Shown piece by piece: positions 63,201 through 64,000 of a stretch of 64,000 nucleotides of DNA. The notes beneath the pieces are model-generated. The model did not search any database. It saw nothing but the letters and a program-made list of their open reading frames with translations, and had not been told where the DNA came from. How positions within the stretch are numbered: the first letter of the stretch is position 1; each line of letters begins with the position of its first letter. This stretch comes from a bacterium (lineage in GTDB: Bacteria > Desulfobacterota > Deferrisomatia > Deferrisomatales > BM512). Location of the stretch: positions 21,464 through 85,463 of the forward strand of contig SCTA01000034.1 of assembly GCA_004322275.1 (NCBI GenBank), given 5' to 3'. Made by a program: the position numbers and the translations under genes.

Positions 63201-63428
63201 TAAAGACTCCTCTGAAAGAGCGGTGATTTTAACCCCGGAAGGATAATTTTACCGCTAAATTGTGAAGAGGGGCGCGCAGGCGAAGAGCTTTTTGACAGCA
63301 GGAGAAGAGGGCGAGTAGGATGAGAAGCCGTGTCGGCCGGATTGAACAGCGTGAAAATCCGGCAATTCCTTATTTTGTTTGTCGGTTTTTCGCTCCGCGC
63401 AAACCGACCTGCATACTAGGAGGTATCC

Positions 63429-63755
63429 ATGCGTAGCCGAATAGTGGAGAACATTAGAACAGTTCAAAATGTTTTAGCAATTATATCAATAGCAATAATA
63501 ATGTATGCTTCTTTGGTATATGGCAATAAAAACAAAGATCTGGTTGCTATGTGCATATCGGTAATTCTATTAATTTTAGCTTCGTCTGAAATTGTCATGT
63601 CTAAAGTCACAGAACAAATAATTTTTTGCGGCTTGGCTTTTGATAAAAAACAAACCCCAACCCTTTACATGGTAATATTTATCTTGTTTATATTGTTATC
63701 TATTTTATCAATTGTTGGAATATTTGTGTACTGGGGTTCTTGGAAAGCCGTGTAG
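63429..63755 (+). CDS. AT-rich small membrane protein of foreign composition
   Basis: 108 residues; GGAGG lies just upstream of ATG 63429. Three membrane segments (about 12-30, 40-58, 77-102). The GC content is roughly 31% against ~60% for its neighbours, with ATA, AAT and TTA codons, pointing to recent transfer. No family recognised. The stop codon is in the first of three 8-bp CCGTGTAG units. Confidence 0.6.
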   Translation: MRSRIVENIRTVQNVLAIISIAIIMYASLVYGNKNKDLVAMCISVILLILASSEIVMSKVTEQIIFCGLAFDKKQTPTLYMVIFILFILLSILSIVGIFVYWGSWKAV

Positions 63756-63788
63756 CCGTGTAGCCGTGTAAGGTGGGCACTGCCCACC
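63748..63788. repeat. 8-bp tandem repeat and palindrome at the end of the AT-rich gene
   Basis: Three CCGTGTAG(A) units (63748-63770), the first carrying the stop codon of the AT-rich gene, then GGTGGGCA-C-TGCCCACC, a perfect palindrome (63772-63788). Their junction with foreign DNA suggests an insertion scar, but no transposase or integrase is seen. Confidence 0.6.
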
Positions 63789-63851
63789 ATAACAGATAAA
63801 ACATTAATGTAATTGGATAGTTGCGGGGCTAATCCCGCCCCGCGCCCCGGA

Positions 63852-63885
63852 CCCCATCTTCTTTTCGCGCCAAAAGAAGATGGGG
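63852..63885. repeat. Perfect 14-bp inverted repeat near the right edge
   Basis: CCCCATCTTCTTTT and AAAAGAAGATGGGG around CGCGCC. There is no T tract beyond it. The rest of 63886-64000 has no gene; the region 63900-64000 resembles degenerate GC-rich repeat DNA, but it runs off the window. Confidence 0.6.
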
Positions 63886-64000
63886 GAGAAGAAAGGCGCG
63901 CCCCCTTTCCGCCAAAACGCTCGTTCGTCGCTCGGCGAGCGCGCAAATCGCCACGGGCTCATGAAGCGCTCACAAGCACCCTCGCTCTCTCACTCGCTGG

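Overview
The window is a GC-rich (roughly 60%) chromosomal segment of a Gram-negative anaerobe or facultative anaerobe. LPS-type glycosyltransferase, outer-membrane and lipoprotein genes point to two membranes. Tungstate uptake, HypCDE hydrogenase maturation, hybrid-cluster protein, a ferredoxin-fused EtfA, a small multiheme cytochrome, TrmFO and sigma54-type promoters together suggest a deltaproteobacterial lineage (Desulfuromonadota/Thermodesulfobacteriota type). This placement is inferred from gene content only; there is no rRNA gene.

Layout: 0-4 kb holds the 3' end of trmFO, an NAD-dependent epimerase, and a lemA/TPM/TPM/ADP-ribosylglycohydrolase run. 4.2-7.8 kb is a repeat cluster, then a probable Mo/W-cofactor riboswitch with a strong terminator, the tungstate ABC transporter tupABC and a molbindin. 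7.9-11.3 kb holds a PAS sensor, a polytopic GT-C-like protein, a lipoprotein and a diheme cytochrome. 11.4-13.8 kb is amtB divergent from a PII gene, with sigma54-like elements between them. 14-16.7 kb has an acetyltransferase and a hybrid histidine kinase. 16.8-18.8 kb is hcp behind a sigma54 promoter with three palindromic upstream sites. 18.9-21 kb is etfB-etfA. 21-24 kb has small membrane/stress genes and a diguanylate cyclase. 24.2-27.1 kb has hypC-hypD-hypE, an HU/IHF gene and tRNA-Arg(CCU). 27-33 kb has PHP, ThiF-like, GT9, copper ATPase and ogt genes.

33.4-36.1 kb looks like the regulatory core of a prophage or other mobile element: two repressors reading left, three small genes reading right, and two classes of operator-like palindromes. 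36-41 kb has a secreted HEAT-repeat protein, a second hybrid kinase, and a TusA-like/YeeE-YedE sulfur pair. 41-52 kb has NUDIX, DUF4382, thioesterase, methyltransferase, acetyl-CoA synthetase, several secreted proteins and AMMECR1. 52-57 kb has Hsp20, GT2, a ParB-like/spore-photolyase-like radical SAM pair, and a protein fusing two CDP-alcohol phosphatidyltransferase domains. 57-63 kb has a rhodanese lipoprotein, a class II Fic enzyme bordered by a 39-bp direct repeat, TcdA, TatD and DUF554. The right end carries one AT-rich membrane ORF of foreign composition.

A family of roughly 130-200 bp palindromic intergenic repeats (at least seven copies), often starting 0-6 bases after a stop codon, is scattered through the window. 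No complete novel multi-gene defence or biosynthetic system is evident. The strongest leads are the hcp control region, the ParB/radical-SAM pair, the double CDP-alcohol transferase, the repressor switch module and the repeat family.
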